Positions 61,495-64,000 of a DNA stretch of 64,000 nucleotides are shown one piece after another (the stretch's first letter is position 1; each line of letters starts with the position of its first letter). This DNA is from Marinobacterium sp. LSUCC0821. GTDB lineage: Bacteria; Pseudomonadota; Gammaproteobacteria; Pseudomonadales; Balneatricaceae. Location of the stretch: NCBI RefSeq assembly GCF_012848475.1, contig NZ_CP051666.1, positions 2,073,501-2,137,500 on the forward strand, written 5' to 3'. The position numbers and the translations under genes were made by a program. Below the pieces are notes generated by a model that saw only the letters and a program-made list of their open reading frames with translations, ran no database searches and was not told the DNA's origin.

Positions 61495-61612
61495 GGTATT
61501 TGAGGTAGATTCTCTATAGTGGTTTTTAGTTAATATACCTATCTATAAATTCAAAAAAGTTAACCACACAGTAGTTTGGTTAATACAGGGAAATCTACCT
61601 CAAATACCTCAA
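61491..61612. repeat. Inverted-repeat module, copy 2 (possible replication site)
   Basis: TTGAGGTATTTGAGGTAGAT (from 61491, 21 bp) and its exact inverse ending at 61612 flank an AT-rich centre containing GTTAACCACAC and TTTGGTTAA. Arms and centre match the module at 45563-45679. TACCTCAAATACCTC is a tandem of a 9-base unit. Confidence 0.75.
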
Positions 61613-61706
61613 TCGTAGATTGTTGTGATCTAAGTCTTTTGCATAACACCTCAAAATACTCGCTTATTCTAGCCTTTTATCTTTTGTGGGGTGCTATGTG
61701 GGAATT

Positions 61707-61731
61707 ATAAAAAAGCACCTTGTAAGGTGCT
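61707..61731 (-). terminator. Island-supplied terminator for ssrA
   Basis: On the minus strand, AGCACCTT-AC-AAGGTGCT is followed by six or seven Ts, 17 bases after the tmRNA CCA. It replaces the native terminator now found at the far left end of the island. Confidence 0.88.
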
Positions 61732-61742
61732 GATTTATAAGG

Positions 61743-61761
61743 TTGTTTGGTGGAGGTGGCG
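61743..61761. other. Right attachment site (attR) in the ssrA 3' end
   Basis: TTGT-T-TGGTGGAGGTGGCG matches 40665-40683 at 18 of 19 positions. The last 14 bases are the 3' end of the intact tmRNA gene. Confidence 0.75.
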
Positions 61762-62107
61762 GGTTTCGAACCCGCGTCCGTCAATCCTCTGCCTCAAGCT
61801 CTACATGCATAGACATCTCTATTAAATTAACCCGTCACGAGCCGAGAGTCAGGCTGTTATGGGCGAGCCTTTTTAGTGTTTAACCCGTTGGCTTAAGGCG
61901 AAGACGCGGGGCGATTCTATCTCATATGACACTGCCGAAACTCTGAGTTATAGACACCTTAGAGGGCAGCGCTAGCAGGCTTAAGCTGCTAGAGCGTAGT
62001 TATCGTCGTTTGCAACTATAACTGTGTGATGAGGGATTAACGAGAATCATCACATTCTCGACATGCACCTAAGGGTTCGTAATCAGCGTCGAATCCAAGT
62101 CACCCCC
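61748..62107 (-). ncRNA. ssrA: Transfer-messenger RNA
   Basis: A 360-base tmRNA. The 5' acceptor strand GGGGGTG pairs with CACCTCC before ACCA at the 3' end, and GGGTTCGAAACCC gives the T arm. The tag reading frame at 61981-62013 encodes ANDDNYALAA and stops with TAA, one residue different from the E. coli tag. It rescues stalled ribosomes together with SmpB, encoded next door. The 3' end is complete despite island insertion. Confidence 0.97.
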
Positions 62108-62148
62108 AGAACGGGTCATTATAGAGTGTGCGAGTAACGTTACAAGCG

Positions 62149-62625
62149 TTATTGGTTTTTGCTTAAAACTCGCTGTTTCTCGCGATTCCAATCGCGCTCT
62201 TTTTCAGTTGCGCGTTTGTCGTGAAGTTTCTTACCTTTGGCAAGGCCAACTTCACATTTGATACGTCCCTCTTTCCAGTAGATTGAGAGAGCAACACAGG
62301 TGTAGCCTTTTGCTTCCACGGCTCCCGCTAAGCGGTTGAGCTCTGTGCGGTGCATCAGAAGCTTACGTGGGCGCACAGGGTCGGCTACTACATGGGTACA
62401 AGCTGTTTTAAGTGGTGAGAAGTGTGAGCCAAGGAGCCAAGCTTCACCATTTTTGAAGTCGATGTAGGACTCTACCAGTTGTGCACGACCTTCCCTGAGG
62501 CTTTTCACCTCCCATCCGGTTAGGACAAGTCCAGCTTCGAACTTGTTCTCTATCGTGTACTCAAAGCGAGCTCGCTTGTTTTGGCAGATGGTGTTGCCAC
62601 CGGGTGCCTTCTTCTTTTTAGCCAT
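62149..62625 (-). CDS. smpB: SsrA-binding protein
   Basis: A 158-residue basic protein that binds tmRNA and delivers it to stalled ribosomes. Landmarks are [27 protein letters not shown] (shown by FEYTIE and GWEVKS), GSHFSPLK and the C-terminal [17 protein letters not shown] helix. It lies 41 bp upstream of ssrA on the same strand, the usual order. Confidence 0.96.
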   Translation of the reverse strand: MAKKKKAPGGNTICQNKRARFEYTIENKFEAGLVLTGWEVKSLREGRAQLVESYIDFKNGEAWLLGSHFSPLKTACTHVVADPVRPRKLLMHRTELNRLAGAVEAKGYTCVALSIYWKEGRIKCEVGLAKGKKLHDKRATEKERDWNREKQRVLSKNQ

Positions 62626-62751
62626 GGCGCGGATTATATAGAGGCGGGGCTGGCAAAGAAAGGCGTTGCTAACTTGTTGGCCTCTTCTCTTGTGTGTCGA
62701 TACGTTAACCGTGACAATATGGGCACAAGTTAGTTAATAGTGTTTTGATTT

Positions 62752-63183
62752 ATGACGGTTGTGAATCGTACCGCCTTGGTTTTGCATACTGCAGAGCAGA
62801 TGTTCGATCTGATCAATGATGTGCGTCGTTACCCAGAGTTTCTGCCCTGGTGTGCGAGTACCGAGGTCATTAGCGAAAGTGATGCGATGCTTGAGGCGAC
62901 ATTGAACCTCTCTAAGGGTGGTCTTAGTTACAGTTTTACAACGCGTAATGAGTTGAAACGTCCCGCCGAGATGAAACTCTCACTGGTTGATGGGCCTTTC
63001 CAAAAATTGGAGGGTGTATGGACTTTTACTGTTCTCTCTGAAGAGGCGTGTAAGGTTGAACTTAACCTCAATTTTGAGTTCTCGGGTAAATTAACGGGTA
63101 TGGCGATGTCTAAGGTGTTTAACACTGTTGCCACCTCTTTGGTGGATGCCTTTGTTACCCGTGCTGATCAAATTTATGGATGA
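62752..63183 (+). CDS. ratA: Ribosome association toxin RatA / START-like protein
   Basis: A 143-residue START/Bet v1-like domain protein (formerly YfjG): LVLHTAEQMFDLINDVRRYPEFLPWCAS near residues 9-36 (landmarks MFDLINDVRRYPEFLPWC) and the C-terminal AMSKVFNTVATSLVDAFV. RatA has been reported to bind 50S subunits, and COQ10-type lipid binding is the alternative. It overlaps an operon with rnfH, 8 bp apart. Confidence 0.92.
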   Translation: MTVVNRTALVLHTAEQMFDLINDVRRYPEFLPWCASTEVISESDAMLEATLNLSKGGLSYSFTTRNELKRPAEMKLSLVDGPFQKLEGVWTFTVLSEEACKVELNLNFEFSGKLTGMAMSKVFNTVATSLVDAFVTRADQIYG

Positions 63184-63191
63184 GGTGATCG

Positions 63192-63494
63192 GTGATTAAA
63201 GTTGAAGTGGCTTACGCGTTGCCTACAGAGCAGAAAATAATCTCTTTGCAGGTCGAAGAGGGAACAACTGTCTATGAAGCGGTAGCACGTTCTAAGATTG
63301 TTGATCTGTTCCCGCAGATTGATATCAATACCGACTCAATGGGTATATTCAGTCGAGCGATAACCGATCCCAAAGCGGAAATCTTGCGTGAGGGTGATAG
63401 GGTTGAGATCTATCGCCCATTGATTGCCGACCCCAAAGAGGTGCGAGCTAAGCGAGCAGCGCAGAAAAAAGCAGAAAACGAAAAGGCCAAGTAG
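63192..63494 (+). CDS. rnfH: RnfH family ubiquitin-like protein
   Basis: A 100-residue beta-grasp protein of the UPF0125 family: KVEVAYALPTEQKIISLQV at the start, FPQIDINTDSMGIFSRAIT and EGDRVEIYRPLIADPKEVR near the end. It starts with GTG. Order ratA-rnfH is conserved in gammaproteobacteria; function unsettled. Confidence 0.93.
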   Translation: MIKVEVAYALPTEQKIISLQVEEGTTVYEAVARSKIVDLFPQIDINTDSMGIFSRAITDPKAEILREGDRVEIYRPLIADPKEVRAKRAAQKKAENEKAK

Positions 63495-63505
63495 ATACTT
63501 GGCCT
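63484..63505. terminator. Hairpin at the end of rnfH
   Basis: AGGCCAAGTA and TACTTGGCCT form a 10-bp stem overlapping the rnfH stop, between convergent rnfH and bamE. No long T run follows, so strength is uncertain. Confidence 0.6.
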
Positions 63506-63530
63506 ATTGCATATAGTTGGGCTTAACAGC

Positions 63531-63851
63531 TTAGTTTGGCTTGTAATCGCCTTCTAGTCGCACCAACCGTTCATTGTCAAAGTAGACGCTGAACTGGCGT
63601 AACTCAACCACCTTATCTTCTTTAACCATCTGGTAAACGTAGTCCCAGCGGTTTTTGTTAAAGGTGTCAGTTAATAGAGGTGTGCCTAGTACATAACGTA
63701 CTTGGCTTGGCGTCATGCCAGGACGCAATTCGTCCACCATCTCTTGAGTAATATGGTTACCCTGCGGTACGTCCATCTTGTAGACACCAGGGAAATAGGT
63801 ACAACCGCTGATTAAAAGAGCGGCAAAAGATCCAACGATTAGCTTACGCAT
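63531..63851 (-). CDS. bamE: Outer membrane protein assembly factor BamE
   Basis: A 106-residue lipoprotein of the BAM complex. Signal peptide with lipobox LISGC places the lipidated Cys at residue 17. The SmpA/OmlA core has GMTPSQVRYVLGTPLL and RWDYVYQM. It is divergent from fur, the usual arrangement. Confidence 0.95.
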   Translation of the reverse strand: MRKLIVGSFAALLISGCTYFPGVYKMDVPQGNHITQEMVDELRPGMTPSQVRYVLGTPLLTDTFNKNRWDYVYQMVKEDKVVELRQFSVYFDNERLVRLEGDYKPN

Positions 63852-63939
63852 CGGTTTAAAGCTTCCACTTTGTTCCGTAACAATGAATAATCGAGTCTAA
63901 CATTGCTTGTTATTAATCGACTAGTTACAGATTCAATTT

Positions 63940-64000
63940 ATGCCATTAGATAGCCAAGAACTTCGTCGCGCCGGTCTTAAAGTGACCCTTCCGCGTGTAA
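63940..64000 (+). CDS. fur: Ferric uptake regulator, N-terminal start only
   Basis: The last 61 bases encode MPLDSQELRRAGLKVTLPRV, matching the start of Fur (LKKAGLKVTLPR). The rest of the gene is outside the window. Divergence from bamE is the conserved neighbour pattern. This is too short to judge more. Confidence 0.88.
   Translation, partial: MPLDSQELRRAGLKVTLPRV

Overview
The window reads as chromosome of a marine-type gammaproteobacterium, most likely an Oceanospirillales/Oceanospirillaceae relative. This rests on the conserved gene orders thiL-pgpA-ribA-dxs-ispA-xseB at the left and ssrA-smpB-ratA-rnfH-bamE-fur at the right, the tmRNA tag ANDDNYALAA, and the many TRAP, tripartite tricarboxylate (TTT) and TauE/SafE transporters. 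No species call is possible from the sequence alone.

Layout. (1) 0-7 kb holds housekeeping genes: thiamine, phospholipid, riboflavin and isoprenoid synthesis, a small cytochrome c and an alkyl-DNA repair protein. (2) 7-30.6 kb is a dense catabolic region built around shikimate/quinate-type chemistry. It contains a type II dehydroquinase, three AroE-family dehydrogenases, three 3-ketosteroid-dehydrogenase-like flavoproteins, two stand-alone QuiC-like TIM barrels and a fused QuiC (3-dehydroshikimate dehydratase plus HPPD-like domain). It also has a NIPSNAP-like protein, TRAP, TTT and MFS transporters, and TetR, IclR and LysR regulators. Two operons diverge at 18.3-18.4 kb: IclR-flavoprotein-NIPSNAP-TIM leftwards and flavoprotein-AroE-flavoprotein-TIM rightwards. 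Two transporter operons (TRAP and TTT) each end in a closely related AroE. I infer uptake and oxidation of several hydroxylated or keto cyclohexane(ene) carboxylates towards 3-dehydroshikimate and protocatechuate, with a possible flavoprotein aromatisation branch that I cannot match to a described pathway. (3) 30.6-35.3 kb is a sugar-type ABC transporter with a ROK regulator. (4) 35.4-40.3 kb holds YaeQ, a lipoprotein, a DEAD-box helicase, a helical-repeat secreted protein, a class II aldolase and a ParDE toxin-antitoxin pair.

(5) 40.67-61.76 kb is an island inserted at the 3' end of the tmRNA gene. A 19-bp near-identical direct repeat marks the ends. A strong intrinsic terminator beside the left repeat looks like the displaced native ssrA terminator, and the island supplies a replacement at the right. 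The island core looks like a P4-type satellite or integrative element: tyrosine integrase, AlpA, a DUF3987 replication protein, two small 3'-end genes, and two copies of an inverted-repeat module with TACCTCAAA repeats that may be replication sites. Nested inside it (45.7-59.4 kb), between 97-bp repeats of about 94% identity that include a tRNA-Phe anticodon/T-arm core, is a tricarballylate/aconitate-type utilisation cassette. That cassette has a two-component system, a TctC binding protein, a fused TctA-TctB permease, a PrpF/GalD-like isomerase, a D-2-hydroxyacid dehydrogenase, an AbrB-like membrane protein, TcuB, TcuA and a GntR regulator. A truncated tRNA-Phe with its own terminator sits at its right end.

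(6) 61.75-64 kb returns to core genes: ssrA, smpB, ratA, rnfH, bamE and the start of fur. All functions are read from motifs and gene order; no database search was run.
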